Source of the DNA: Epiperipatus broadwayi
Lineage: Eukaryota > Onychophora > Udeonychophora > Euonychophora > Peripatidae
DNA: 64,000 bases
Assembly: GCA_028023455.1 (NCBI GenBank)
Contig: JAQFVV010000001.1
Location: 19,029,611-19,093,610 of the forward strand
Direction of reading: 5' to 3'
Shown in pieces: positions 1 through 13,077 of the stretch. The first letter of the stretch is position 1, and each line of letters starts with the position of its first letter. The notes beneath the pieces were generated by a model. That model searched no databases and was not told the origin of the DNA. It saw only the letters and a program-made list of their open reading frames with translations. Both the position numbers and the translations under genes were made by a program.

Positions 1-88
1 GTTATATAAAAATGTGATGATGATTTTGTTTTACACTTTCTTACATGCACATTACTATAAATTTAGCTAGTGACTAAATTGTAATGGC

Positions 89-119
<31 letters not shown>
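1..119 (+). repeat. Dispersed repeat, copy 1, ending in (AT)n
   Basis: GTTATATAAAAATGTGATGA through GGCACAATATAT is nearly identical to 31849-31975. The second copy is preceded by GGTAGGGTTTGAACTTGG, whose complement resembles a tRNA-type B box (AGTTCAAACCC), so a minus-strand SINE is possible. The window starts inside this copy. Confidence 0.8.
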
Positions 120-122
<3 letters not shown>

Positions 123-160
123 GACAAATATGATATTTAGTCATATATATATATAAATAT

Positions 161-204
161 AAATGATTAATATATATATATATATATATATATATTAATC
201 ATTT
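161..204 (+). repeat. 44-bp perfect palindrome with TA core
   Basis: AAATGATTAA, then TA repeats, then TTAATCATTT; self-complementary end to end. Confidence 0.9.
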
Positions 205-1646
205 ACTATAATCAGTGACTAAAATAATAATTGTTTTTATTAACTTATTCCTTATTTTTTTTCAAACTTAAAGGACTTCTGTTGTTTTTAACGATATGCA
301 CATTATATAATTGTTAGAATACAATACTCCAGTATGAAATGTCTTCGTCATCAATAATATTAGTCTTTACTTGTAATAAGTAATTAGGCAAAACTGAAGA
401 TAATAAACTGACATTTATTTCAACATGGTTTCTTTGGTGAAATATAATAATTTGTGACAAAAAGCTATGTGATAACAGAATTGTTCAGAAAATATTGTAA
501 AAGCATTGAAAAAATTAGTATAGTTGATGATTGCTGCAAAATCAACTCAATTTGCTATGAAAAAACATTCAAAGGAATATTGAAGAATTTTTGTGTTAAA
601 ACTGAATCACAATTTGACCAATAAATCAAATCTCTATTGTAGCTTAAGCAATCATTTTTGAAAAAATTTACATTAATGTGTAATAACATATGTAATATTC
701 AATTATCTTACAATATCTAATTTAACTGGCTTTACCACACACATATGAGTATTGTAATCTATTTTTAACTATTATTGGAACAGATTTTTTTTTACTGATT
801 ATCCAATGAGCATGAAAATGTTAACAATTAATATAATAATCTTTCCTTAGTGGCTATTAAATATACTGTTAAGAATAGACAATGTCTTAATAAACTTTGG
901 TATCTAGAAAGCTATTCATTATTGTTTGGTGTGTATAACTTTCTATCAAAACCTTTTCCCTCCTATAGCTGGCTTCATTTTTTATCTTTTGCATGCTGAA
1001 ATCTAAAGATGTTCCACATTAATATGTTTATTTTTTTATATGCTATTTGTAATTTCCCATAATCAATATCAGTAAAATGTAACATACTTTTTTCCAATAT
1101 GCTTTATAATAGAGTTGGATATAATTTAAACTTATGTATCATGCTTCACTTCAGTCTAACATTGCAGAAATATTAATCCAATAAAAATGTATTTTCTACT
1201 TTTTTTAATACTAAGAATATAATTATTCTCAGCTGCAAATTTAATAATGCTATTTAAATTATTTTGGCTCTAACATTATCATCTTCATATTTAGCATACC
1301 CAAATTATATTAATATATTGGATATTCTGTTTAAATTGTCTTCCCTTGAAAACAGATGTTTTCTTACCAGAATTGCAAGTTATATTAAGACTGCTGTATG
1401 AGGCTTATTTAATATAGCGTGAATACTTCTATCTATACTTTTAGCAACTAAAACTACAGAGATTCTTATTTATCATATCATTATTAACCATGCTTTTACA
1501 TAATCAACATTACATAACATTATAAAAATTTCTAAGCTTCATAAAATGGAAATTTATAAATAGGAAAATAAAATTGTTTCATAATATAAAATCTGAAAAA
1601 TAGTATAAGGGACTTAAAAATATGATGTAATTTTCAATAAAACAAG

Positions 1647-1648
<2 letters not shown>
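205..1648. other. AT-rich intergenic sequence, nothing recognised
   Basis: No open frame of note, no repeat pair and no splice-bounded exon seen. The same holds for 1900-2302 and 2389-2766. Confidence 0.6.
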
Positions 1649-1698
<50 letters not shown>

Positions 1699-1704
1699 AT
1701 ATAT
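1649..1704 (+). repeat. (TA)n microsatellite
   Basis: TA repeats with one interruption at 1688; the flanking phrase ACAAGATTATATATA recurs at about 1718. Confidence 0.95.
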
Positions 1705-1802
1705 TTTCATATAAAACAAGATTATATATATATATAATGTAATGCATGTATATTTATACATAATGTTTGTAAATAATTTAAACAACTCATTATATGTAAC
1801 TA

Positions 1803-1899
1803 AACAGAAAGTAAATGAAGCTTCCAATGAATTATGTATGTAAATAAACTCTTTAAAAGGCAGATGATAACTCATTGGAAGCTTCAATTACTTCTTGTT
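1803..1899 (+). repeat. 33-bp-stem hairpin
   Basis: AGTAAATGAAGCTTCCAATG on the left pairs with CATTGGAAGCTTCAATTACT on the right around a 31-bp loop; a weaker match extends outward on both sides. Could be a small MITE. Confidence 0.75.
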
Positions 1900-2302
1900 C
1901 AATTATATACATCATGTTATACATTTTCTTTAATTATAGTATTTATTAATAGTTCTGATTTTATAAGTAAATGCTACATTTATACTTCAAAGATGAAATT
2001 ATAATTAGACAAATAAAATATAAACATTCTCTGCCATATGATTAGCTCCTGAGACTAATTAAAATCTACATGCTGCATTATTTTATTTGTTATTGATTGG
2101 TACAAACCCATTCATGGAGATATTAGAATAAGATATGTCTATAAGTTGTATGTTGATGAATATTCATATGAGAAGAATTTTAAATATTTGAAGAGTGTTT
2201 TATTGCTAGTCAGATGGCTATCTGAAGTGTTCAGATACTAAAGTATTTTACATTTTCACTTTTTCATTTATTTTAGATCATTGTTTATAAGATTACAGAA
2301 CT

Positions 2303-2388
2303 ATAAGAAGATAAAATATTTAAAATATAAGAACTTAAATGGAATAATAAGAAGATAAAATATTTAATGTATAAGAACTTAAATGGTT
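2303..2388 (+). repeat. 44-bp tandem duplication
   Basis: ATAAGAAGATAAAATATTTA occurs at 2303 and 2347, each followed by ATAAGAACTTAAATGG. Confidence 0.85.
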
Positions 2389-2763
2389 ATTGCATTTAAT
2401 AGTGTTCAAGTATTTTAGTAAAATAATTATTTCTTGTATCAAGTATTAACATAAACCATGAAATGTAGATAAAATAAGAATTCAGTATGTAGATTTATTT
2501 TTAATAAGAACCTGAGATTTTATTATTTGTATTCATATTATATTACATTTTGTCTATAAGAGAACTCATACTCTGTGGTCTGTAAAACTCCATAGTCATT
2601 ATGATGCCTCCCTGTTTTAATATCATTTTGATATGCTTGTGTTTGTTTATCAGTTGGGGTGTATAGTTCTTAGGCACCTTCGTTAGGTGGCCTTTGTTGT
2701 ACACTTGTGTCTGGTTGGTTATGGTTCTTTGGTGCCTTGATGTGGAGGACTAGACTGATAGTT

Positions 2764-2766
<3 letters not shown>

Positions 2767-2819
<53 letters not shown>
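2767..2819 (+). repeat. Compound (AT)16(GT)n microsatellite
   Basis: AT repeats 2767-2798 pass directly into GT repeats to 2819. Confidence 0.95.
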
Positions 2820-4557
2820 GGTGTTACATGAACTTTTTGCTCAATTATTAATAAAATATAAATCTCAAAAGTTTTACATTTAATCTTATTTTTGTTTGTT
2901 GAATACATCAATTCATTAAGATAATCAGTAGTATAATTTATGAATATATATATCTGTCTCATTTAAAAGTCTAGGCATATATTGTATCCTTGGATAACCG
3001 TCTTTTAATTTTCAAGGACAAAGACAAGTGTTAACATTCAAATTATAAGACTTGCAGTATTTCCTGTTTTAATTCAATTGTTATATAGTCTATCAATTAA
3101 ATATTTTGGCAACTATCATCTAGTAGACTGCTGCTCTTGTCTTTTCTATCTATCAGTTTGACATAGATACATCTTAGGAATTATTTAACAATTTGCCAGC
3201 TAAAAACTATTAAAAATTCATCCAAATATTTATCATGTTATAAAGATTCTTAACTCTATTGCAATTCTTGGAGCTTGTTGCATTAAACATAGCCAACAGA
3301 CGCATCTCCATAATGCATTTCTTAATAATCTCAATAATTTATCAATATATATTTCTATGTTATTTTTATCAATAATTTTTATTAATTTATCTTATACTTG
3401 CGGCAAACTATTAGTTTGTTTCTATTTTAGTAGCATTTTTAATGTATTATTATTTCCATATTTTCATTTTTTGTATCTGTTATTAAAAACATTGGAATTA
3501 TATTTATATAGATTCTATTTCTATATTTTGACCCCTTAATTGCGGATTATTTTCAAGGATATATACATTCATGTTTAAATGTTTAAACATTGACGTATTT
3601 TAATATTCTTGAAGATGAGTCAAAACATAAAAATAAAATTTATATAAATAAAATTTTAGAATTTTAATAACAGATACAAAAATTAGCAACACAGAATTAA
3701 TCATAATACATTATATATATATATATGGGTTGTTATTTTTCACATTATAGATAAGTGAATTAATTAAAAAGTTTAAACAGAAAACAGCTATACAAAATAT
3801 TTGAAGAAAAAATAGTATATTGTCAAAACACAAATTTAATGAGTTAGTTAAGTTAAGAATTCAGAAAATACAATGTCAATTAAAAATTCTAGAGTTACAA
3901 AGTTACTGGCCTACATTTTGAGTGAATCACTATAACAAAACCATGATCATTTGATGGACCAAAAAAGATTTTGGATCAGATTTTCTCTGCATTTGTGGAA
4001 GGACAGATATCTCTCATCATCATAATTTTTCCAAACAATAATTATCTTACATCTGGAATAATATTTTTAAGTTCCACCGAAGTCTTTACTCACATAAAAA
4101 TTGTCAAGTCAAATCAACATCAAACAAAAGAAAATAATTATTGAAAGCCAAAAAACATTCATATATAAAATGAACTTTGTTAGTAAAATGTTTGAATTTA
4201 ACAAGTAAATTTGCTTTAATAATTTCAATATTTGACATTTTCTATTGTCATACTTGGTAAAAGTTTTTGTCTGTTCCACCTTTCATTTCTGTATAAAATC
4301 TTTATTTTATGCTAAAACTCAATAAATTGGATTTGATTGCTTTCTACTTTAATTTTATAAATAAAAACATTCTAAAAAAATCATATTTGTATTTTGAAAA
4401 TATTGAAAAATTGAATTGATAATAAGAACAAAACAATACATCATTCGACAATGTGAAGGAAATCACTCCAGAAAATCAATGAATAAATAATCATTTCTGA
4501 TAAATCTCTCAAAATCTATCTTAAAATTGGTTTATAATTTTTAGACTATACAAAAAA
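2820..4557. other. AT-rich intergenic sequence, nothing recognised
   Basis: Only low-complexity open frames and a short TA run (about 3712-3726). Confidence 0.6.
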
Positions 4558-4997
4558 AAAATCCAAGTCAGATGTCATATGACCTAATTTAATAAGCTTG
4601 TGTTACAAATATTATATATAGAGTTCGCAAATAAGCTCTTAGCAAGCTGTGCAGAATATTCCAAACCCCAGACCAGTTTCTGCTACTGGCATTCTCAGTG
4701 AGATGCTAGGATATTCAAGCTTTATATTAAAAACACCAGGATAAATCCAGAACTTTATCTAATGTATAACTATTAAGTAGAAAATCTGAAATTTTCAGAC
4801 ATACATATGTCTTCCAATCCAGATATCTAACTTAAATAGCCATATGGGACTGAACTAAGTTCAAATACACCATATATTAATAGCTTTAGCCTTATAAAAT
4901 TGCCAATGCCTTAATAGCAAAAAATAGTTACAAAAAAATCAAGTCAGATGTCACATGAACTAATTTAATAAGCTTATATTACAAATGTTATACATAG

Positions 4998-5051
<54 letters not shown>

Positions 5052-5310
5052 TATATAAATAGCCATATATATATATATATATATATATATGGCTATTTAA
5101 GTTTGAAAGCTGGATTGGAAGACATATGGATGTCTGAAAATTTCAGACTTTTTACTTAATAGTTATACATTAGTTAAAGTGTTGGGTTTGTCCTGGTATT
5201 TTTAATCTAAAGCTTGAATATTTTAGCACCTCAATGAGGACACCAGTAGCAGAAACCAGTCTGGGGTTGCAGATATTCTGCACAGCTTGTTAAGAGCTTA
5301 TTTTTTAGAA
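4558..5310 (+). repeat. Foldback repeat locus: one unit plus an inverted partial unit around a TA tract
   Basis: A full unit (4558-5000) begins and ends with AAGTCAGATGTCA...TTTAATAAGCTT, i.e. the start of a second direct copy. After the (TA)n tract, 5083-5310 is the reverse complement of 4636-4850 (CAGACCAGTTTCTGCTACTG versus CAGTAGCAGAAACCAGTCTG). The unit is homologous to the 370-bp units at 22.2-23.0 kb (GTTTCTGC..., GTGAGGTGCTAGG, ATGGGACTGAACTAAGTTCA). No protein is encoded. Confidence 0.8.
5001..5098 (+). repeat. (TA)n tract and 42-bp perfect palindrome at the foldback centre
   Basis: TA run 5001-5049, then AAATAGCCATAT...ATATGGCTATTT (5057-5098), perfectly self-complementary, at the centre of the 4.6-5.3-kb inverted repeat. 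Confidence 0.92.
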
Positions 5311-6340
5311 TATCTACAAAAAAATTTAACACTGTTGATTTTAAAATTATCAAAACGCATTGCCTTCTCAACACCATAGTTTTTTTAACATTACAGTCAA
5401 ATATATCCACTTCTATTTTTAAAAATAAAACAGGGACAAATAAAATCATAGTGTGTGTGTGTATTGCTTCTATTTTAAATAATCATTAAATAATTATTGT
5501 GTAAAATTTATCAGAAATACTAGCAAAAAAATTTTTTCAAAAAATTACAAAAAAAATCAAACTGTCAAGGCCTTTGAGGCTGTCATTTCTTTTGTTAACA
5601 ATGGGATAAAGATCTTTAAAGATTTTGACCTCTTCAGATGTTTTTAAAATTAAATAAATGAAAGCAGGACTGCAGTTTTAACATTTAAAAAAATTCTAAA
5701 AAAATGATCTAAAGTGATAGAAGTATCACACTATTTCTGAAGTAAACAAATCATGGAAATTAATGGAACTAACAATGGAATGGTTAATAACAATAACCAT
5801 TTTAAATATGAAGATTCAAATATTTAAATGAATAGTATTTAATTCACTTTAATTATGTAACAATTTTAGTATTTTCTTACTGCAAATTTTTCTATGCTAT
5901 ATACAGTCATGAAATTAATGTATACATGCCTGCAGGCTAAAATCATTTGTTTTAAAAGAAAGTTATTTTCTTTATCATTATTTAAAAATTATTTTAACTT
6001 TCAGTATGTATTTATTAGTAATGACTGTATTTATGTAAATAAAATGTTTTATGCGTATTAGACTCAAAAGAATCATTTTTAAAATGTTTAAAACAATTTT
6101 GCATATCATTCTTAAAAAAAAAAAAATGAAAAATTTTAAACTCTGTAATAATTAATTGATCTTGTTTAATTTTTTAGAATTATTTAAGTATAATAATTAT
6201 GTTTTATGAAATACTTTAATTATACACCTAATGGTATGCATGTATTGGTAAATGATTTTATCTTAATATTTTTTTTGTTTTATTTTTAATTTATTAGATA
6301 ATCTATTTTAATATCTGAGCCTATATATTTACATTTTTCT

Positions 6341-6610
6341 AGGTTAGTTCTGGAGAAGTATGTATTACAATAAATGATATTAAAAGAGATCTGATAAACA
6401 GGAATCTTCCTTTCTTAATTAAGGAACAATAGATATTATTTTATGTCAAATTGATAGCAGAACCATCATTTTCTCAGGTTAGTTCTGGAAAAGTATGGAA
6501 GAGAATAAATAATATTAAATGATATCTGAGAAACTGATGTTTTTTTTTTACTTAATCAAGGAATCGTATATCTCCAATTGATTACATAGTATCCATATAA
6601 TATTTTATTA
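6341..6610 (+). repeat. Diverged 135-bp tandem duplication
   Basis: AGGTTAGTTCTGGAGAAGTA at 6341 recurs as AGGTTAGTTCTGGAAAAGTA at 6476, followed by similar AATAAATGATATTAAAAGA-type and TTAATTAAGGAA sequence. Confidence 0.75.
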
Positions 6611-6632
6611 TTAAGAAATATTATATGGATAC
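6589..6632 (+). repeat. Perfect 17-bp hairpin
   Basis: GTATCCATATAATATTT pairs exactly with AAATATTATATGGATAC around a 10-base loop. Confidence 0.85.
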
Positions 6633-8186
6633 AATGAAAAGCTATAAAAATATAAATAAATATAATTAAATGATGATAATCTAGCTAGATGGCTAATGCA
6701 TCCAATTTTTTGATTTTATTTAGATTATTGAAATAAGTATTTTGAACAATCATTCCCATCATCACAATTACCACCATTTTCTAGCTAACATCTAGTGTAT
6801 AAAGAATATCACATCTTGTTATGGATATTGATACATTTACTTATTGACTGATCATCATCAATGAATGATACTATTTACACTTCTGTATTTATTGTTACTA
6901 TAATCCTAATAGCTTCCAGGAACAACCATGTGTAATGGTCAAACATGTACAATCTGCTAACAAGACCAAAGACTACACAGACATTCTTGACCAGCATGCA
7001 TAGGGTTATCATTATCTCCACAATCCTAGTTTAAACCATTACCTAGGTTTTTTAGCCTCCACTACATAATTAACATCCTTGATGTCACACAGCTTTTTTT
7101 TTCATACAACTCTTTCCAACTCGGGGTTCATCAAGGACTCTTCTCAGCACAGGATTCTTTCACTGACTCCTGATACCTTTTTCATCACTAGCTCTAATTC
7201 ATCACATATTGTATACATCATTTATATTTACCACTTATAGATTTATTTATCAAGTTATTGATATAGCTATGGATATAGTTATTTAAATAGTGATTTATAA
7301 AGTTCCAACTCACAAATAATGATAAAACACATTATTAATAAAATACCATTTTTAAATGGAAAGAAAATGATGAACAGGGTGACTTACATATTGCTGCACT
7401 GAAAATAAAATAATCTGTTTTTTACACACATATATTTAAAGGTGATGGTGAGATTATAGACATTATGATAATATACCTTATTTGATTCATAGATAGTACA
7501 TGAATTTAAATCAGTCAGTTATGGGGTTGATTTTAAATATATTTATTTATTTAATCTTAAACACTATGGGACTATTGTGCATGGGTTAGATTTAGGTTAT
7601 CTAGAGCTATGGCTAATGTATAGGTGAAGGTTTAACTTTATGACTAACTTGGTGCATTGCATTGCTACCTTGTTTGTGGACCATTCAATTATTAAAAGAT
7701 GAAGGATCAGCTTGGTGATCTTGGTGGCAGGATTCACAAATAAAATTTGATCTCCCCAGCTGCAGGTGTGTTTCTGCTTCTAACTGAAGGCATATCCAAA
7801 TAAGACACATGCATAATCTAGGATTTGATGTGGCTGGGAATCTTTAGTCCATTAGCCTAACATAGTCCGATGCTAATTCTGAGATTATATAATCAGGCAC
7901 ATATAAAACAGGCTCTGGACACATTGCCTATATATAAATAAGTGAATCATGCAAGAAATGAAGGTAACAAAATACTTTAAGGTAATCATTGAGCACACTT
8001 ATATGCAGCAATGTGTTTACAGGAATGAAAATATTTAATTAACCTTCAGCCTATACTAACTTAAATAACATTCTTTTATAATACAGCATGTATCCCCATT
8101 TAATCAATTATGAATTATATTGGAATTTTCAACCCATCCACAATTTAATAGTAGCTTTTAAAATTTTGTTATAATAATACATTCAA

Positions 8187-8231
8187 ACGGGGGAAATCTT
8201 AATAACTCATAAAATCTTAATAACTCATAAT
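8187..8231 (+). repeat. Short direct duplication
   Basis: AATCTTAATAACTCATAA occurs twice in succession. Confidence 0.85.
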
Positions 8232-8787
8232 GCGGACTGATATTTTAATCTGTTATTTATTGCATTGATTTGAAAACTATAATTTATAGCTTTAGTTACA
8301 TATATAAACATTTTTTTCACACATTTATAGGGCAACACTTAAGCAATCCTATTTATATAAAATGTTGAATAGTTATAATAACACTCATCATCCTTCAATA
8401 ATTCTTTCTTAGCAATTTCTAAAAAAGAAAAAAATATCTTGAAATAATGGTGGCAAACGAAAATGAAAATCAATCAAAACAACATACACCTGGGTTTCTT
8501 TTTATGCTGATTTTTTATTGCAGTTTTGAAGTTATGCTATTCATATTTCACTTAAAATCAGGATTTACCCATTTTATATACATACATTAAATTTTACAAG
8601 ATCATAATGTAAATCTGCTCAAACATTATAGATAGCTGTACTGTGCATGTTGCGTTTTTGCATTTCAAATCACATTCTATTTTTGCTTTTTAAAGAATAA
8701 TCAATTAATCATTTAGTGTCACACATTAATTTTTTAAAGGTGAGTAACAGTGTTGAATAAACTAGAAAATGATACAATAGCAGTACT

Positions 8788-9410
8788 GATGCTTGGAAAA
8801 AATTTGCAATCGTTGACTGTATAAATCATGTTGCATTTGCTGTTACTCAAATAGAACCACTCACTTTAAATGCCTGGTGGAAAAAATTGACCCACATGTC
8901 TTGTAAAAGCGCAGTTATTTGAACATTGGTACTATCAGATGAAATAATTACAGTACTTTGGCACATGATATTGGTGGAGAAGATTTTGATTTCTTTAGCC
9001 AGAATGATATCGATGAATTGATTGAGCATAATGCCTTAAATGACAATGATGTTATTGCAATAAGTTTAGATACTGTAGAAGATTTAGAAAAAGATAATGA
9101 ATCAGAAGTAGAACCTGTTCCTTTCTCAGCAAAAATGATTTGAGAAGATCTTCAACTTCCTAATCAATTGGAAAATTATTTTCTTGGTAATGATACATGT
9201 TATGAACAAGCTCTTATATTCCAACAAGAGCTAAATAATTGTATATCTGGATATCATGAGCTTCATATAAAATCATCATCTTAAAGTTTAATCACCATTG
9301 CTGCCAAAAAATCATTAACACAGCACAAGACTGAAGTTGGTGCTAATTCTGCTGATTGTGTTTCCTCTTGTGATGAATATGATTTCTCACCTGTTCACAA
9401 GTGAACCTGC
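8788..9410 (+). pseudogene. Tigger-like (pogo superfamily) transposase C-terminal fossil
   Basis: Reading from GAT at 8788 gives DAWKKFAIVDCINHVAFAV, then LTLNAWWKKL, which matches the 'W...I..I..AW......LN..WKKL' region that follows the DDE core in Tigger transposases. After a stop and frame change the sequence continues at 8958 with an acidic helical stretch (FFSQNDIDELIEH), also typical of Tigger C-termini. A further fragment after the stop at 9141 (LPNQLENYF, then ELNNCISGYHELH) fits the final helical segment. No DDE core or N-terminal HTH could be found upstream. Several stops and at least one frameshift mean it is dead. It belongs to the same superfamily as the exon at 35151 but looks like an independent, unprotected fossil. 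Confidence 0.6.
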
Positions 9411-9959
9411 ATATTGTCAAATAGCGATGATGATTAAAATATATATGAAAAAATGTAAAATAAATTACACATAAAAACATATTGTTTTGAATGAAATTAA
9501 ATAGTTAATAAAAAAAGTAAAAAAAAAATTGTCTTGTACCAATTTTTTTCAAATATTTGAAATTTCTTTTTTGTCATACTTTATTTCCTTATTTTTTATT
9601 ATACAAATTTTAAAGTAATTTTACCTTGTTGCTTTTGTTTTATGTGATTTTTGAAAATTACAGAACATATTCCAAATTTTAAGTCTATTTTTGTGTGATT
9701 TTTTTTAATGCAATTTTCTGCAGAATCTATTTATTACATAAAAAGAGACCCAGATATATTATTACTCTTACTTTAATTTATTATTTTACACTTAGCATCC
9801 TCATGATTCATGATGTCTCTTGAGATGCCTGGGGAAGAAAACAGCCAAAACATTTTAAAAGTATTTAAATTATCCCTCCATCATTCAAGTTTTAAGATGT
9901 AAATAAGACAAAAATAAAATTGAATTTAACTAATAATCGAAACCAGTAGATTTATGACA
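9411..9959. other. AT-rich intergenic sequence
   Basis: No feature seen between the Tigger fossil and the palindrome arm. Confidence 0.6.
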
Positions 9960-10370
9960 TAATTAAAATATTCTAAAATTACTAAAATTATGATTAGGGC
10001 ATAAATAACAATAGTTTAGTTACAGTTAATAAAGAGACATATAGAGTTTACTTTTTAACAAGGCTTTATCAGCAATGTTGTAGTGGCTCTTGCATTGATC
10101 TACATGTGGACTGTATCATAGATATGCTGTGCTCCATTGACTTCTCTGTGGAGCTCTAAATGTGGCAGTTCAATACATTCCTCAGGATCAGCATAGGAAT
10201 TGACAGAAATGTGGATGACTGATCATGTTTCTAGAATTATCATCTTGGTGCTGCACTTCACCGATGAGCATGGAGAAGCCAATGCCAGATTACTCACTCA
10301 TACTGGTAATATAAACATATCTATTTTTAATTAACAATATTATGGATGAAAATCAGTTGCATAAAAAAAT
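9960..10370 (+). repeat. Outer left arm of a large palindrome
   Basis: The stretch from about 9960 (ACATAATTAAAATATTCTAA) to 10370 matches, in reverse complement, 13411-13850. Shared blocks include AATAACAATAGTTTAGTTAC, GAGCTCTAAATGTGGCAGTT/TTGAACTGCCATATTTAGAG and the GATCAGCATAGGAATTGACA block. Identity is high enough to read by eye but there are many substitutions. It contains no coding sequence. Confidence 0.75.
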
Positions 10371-12399
10371 AAGAGTCTCTTCAAACAATGCTCTTTTCTA
10401 AGTTCATATCTATTTTTTTAATATGCTTCAGGCTCATTTTTAATTTAAATGGATTTGATCCTTCTCTAACTTTAATTGCAGTTCCATTAACATTTTACTG
10501 CTTACTTGTTTAACTCACTGCCCAGACTTTAAAAGTGTTCAACTGTAACTATTATAACTATACATATTGAAATAAGTCACTATCCATTTCCTGATGTAAT
10601 GGTTTGGTTTCCATTACCAATTCTTTTCCCATTGTATGTACTACAATAACATTTATTCAATTAATTTAACTAGCTTTTACCTTTTAAATAATGTATAATT
10701 TACACACACACAAATTACTTATGTTTGCAAATTTTAAGAAAACTAGTGCATACAATGGGGCATGGGTAAAAATTAAGCAAGAATGAAGCAAGCATATATG
10801 CATGCATATATGCACTGCTTCATATCCGTCAAGTTACACAAACAAAAAAAATAACCAAAAAAAAATTACACCCCTTCCGCAGTGAATGAGTGATTGCCAG
10901 AATTTTTTTCTGGAGTGATAGTGCATGTGTTTGTTAGTTTTTTCTATTCTACTATTATGCTACCTTGGCTCCTGTTCTAGCATTTTATGTAATTTTATGA
11001 TATTACCATAGGTTTTTCCTTTTCTTTTTAATCCATGTTCTATTCTTGTGTTGTCATTTTATTAACCTATTCCTTTTCTTTTATTGGGATTGTTACCCTG
11101 GATCATATAATCAGCTGTGGTAACACTTCCTTCTTATAATACATGGGCCATCATATAATGAAATCCATACTCAATCTCCCACCTTAAAATAGTATGGGTT
11201 TGTCAGTTCCCTTTTTCTTCTTCATTCAGCTATCTGCATCACTTGTTTTCTTGCTACCACTTGATCTTCATTCCAATTGCTGGGTCTTTCAGGTATTAGT
11301 AAGTTCATCTTTATTTGGCTTGGCTCTTGCTTTTTGTTGTCACTGATTGATTCTCTCAGTATTAGTACTATTTTAGGGGGTTTGAATCTTGCTCACCAAC
11401 ATATGATTGTGCTTCATTTTGGTCTTTGTCATGCTTGACCATTTCCTTTATTATTGGTGCATCAGTTATTAGGGAGTTTGAATTTTGATAATCAAGATAT
11501 GGTTTTGCCTCTTTTGGTAATCATCATGCTTAACCATTTCCTTTGGTATTGGTACATCTATTATTAGGGGGTTCAAATCTTTATTACCAACTTAATATTT
11601 GTTATTATTGGTAGTCTCCCTTCTCATTGGTACCTCTGTTGTTAGGGGATTTGAATCTTGATGACCAATGTGCAGTTGTGGTTTTGTTCTTCACTATTAG
11701 TCATCTCCCTTGTTGTGGATACATCTGTTGTTGGTAGATTGGAATCTTAATTACCAATATATGGTTGTGCTTCTTGATCTTTAGTGCTCTTTTCAGATGT
11801 CGCCTGTCAGGTGATATATAAAGTTGAACAATCCTTGGTAACAGTTATAGGAGTAGGGGGTCTGTTGATTACATGCTCTGTTTGGGATATGCTTCTCCAT
11901 CAGTTTTTTTCTCTTGTGCAATCATCTCTAACATGGGTATATGAGCTCTCACTGATCCAGATGGTATATAATAAGAACACCTGGTACTGCCTGAATGTCT
12001 GTGATTGATGGGAAAAACATGTCCACCAATATCTGACTGCTCCATCCAAATGGTATTTGGCAAGTGCTACTTGGTGCATATCATTCAATTTATATAATTG
12101 AAAGGTCCCTTATAAACTTTCTAAATGTTCCTTGGGGCTTTCCTCATGGTCCTCTCTGAATCTTACTATCAGTGGGCCTTGCCTTCCACAGGTCCTAAAT
12201 ATCCTCAATAATAATTCTTGATACTATTAGAATGGTTGAGATCGGTGTGAAATGGCCCACCACCAATCTTTCTGGCTTCTCAAATAGTTTGTGGTGAGTG
12301 CCATTTTCTGTTCATCTGTTGCTTTGTATAATGAAAATTTTTAAACTTTCAAAATATACCATCAGGTTTTTTCCCCTGCCCCACCCCTGTACATTACTA
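10371..12399 (-). mobile_element. Insertion in the palindrome arm with gag-like minus-strand sequence
   Basis: This ~2-kb block has no counterpart in the right arm of the palindrome, where the homologous flanks are adjacent at about 13410, so it looks inserted. On the minus strand at about 12055-12023 the peptide YHLDGAVRYWW resembles the 'L.G.A..WW' core of Ty3/gypsy-type gag proteins. Downstream on that strand (11760-11340) a degenerate tandem repeat of roughly 90-100 bp encodes recurring, stop-interrupted motifs rich in Asn and Pro (for example NPLNNRCTN-like). No protease, RT or integrase is visible here and no LTR pair was found. The element type is therefore uncertain; decayed gag is the best reading. 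Confidence 0.4.
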
Positions 12400-12728
12400 T
12401 TTTTGGAGATTGACTGATCTTCCATTTCTTCACTCTCACTGTCTTCAAATATTGGCATTTGATTTTTAAAAAATTCATAAAATGGACTACTTTTCCTCAA
12501 GCCATGCCATGGTGTCATTCTCCATCCATCCTATAGTAGTCCTAGTACTATGCTGAAAAAATATAAAATTGTATCCTGTTTGCCTTTATTATTCTAAAAA
12601 TGTTATTGCTGTCCCTTATCTTTTTATCTTTCTTGCTTTCCTTTTGTTTTTTTTATGATGATGATGGGATCACTGGGATCACTCTCCCTCTGCAAAAGAT
12701 ATTTCTTTTGCAGATGGAGAGTGATCCC
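12400..12728 (+). repeat. Inner left arm of the palindrome with a terminal hairpin
   Basis: Matches the reverse complement of 13078-13410: shared blocks include AGTACTATGC(T/G)GAAAAAA, the TTTATTATTCTAAA block and ATGATGATGATGGGATCACT. Its inner end, 12675-12728, is itself a hairpin (GGGATCACTCTCC ... GGAGAGTGATCCC), as if the tip of the palindrome was partly re-copied. The minus strand at 12312-12518 holds an open acidic stretch (EDSESEEMEDQ) that has a degraded counterpart in the other arm. Confidence 0.7.
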
Positions 12729-13077
12729 AACATGATGCTACTAGCATGAGGCTTTGAACTGCTTTCATACAACCTGAGAGTCCAATGAAAAAAGAGTGAC
12801 TCGGAATTTTTTTCTTCTTTTGAATGTATACATGCTTGATTTTATATATATACAACATAACAGTTACAGCCTTGAGTGAGGTTTTTATAAAACCCATTCC
12901 ATGTATAGCCTTAGAAAATAGTGTTACAAATATAAATTTAAAAAGTTTTGGTTCCGATTAGCAATAATGAAAAAATTATAATAGCAATAGTTGGCATATT
13001 GAGACTAGTGCATGTATATGGAAGTGATGCAGCAATATTAAAACAGTGACATTGTAAAATAATTTTGTTTATATTTG

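Larger units (their letters stand above)
5311..8787. other. Intergenic sequence with small repeats only
   Basis: Apart from the 135-bp duplication and the hairpin listed separately nothing is recognised. 7560-7960 and 7080-7200 are less AT-rich, possibly old repeat sequence without a recognisable protein. Confidence 0.55.
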
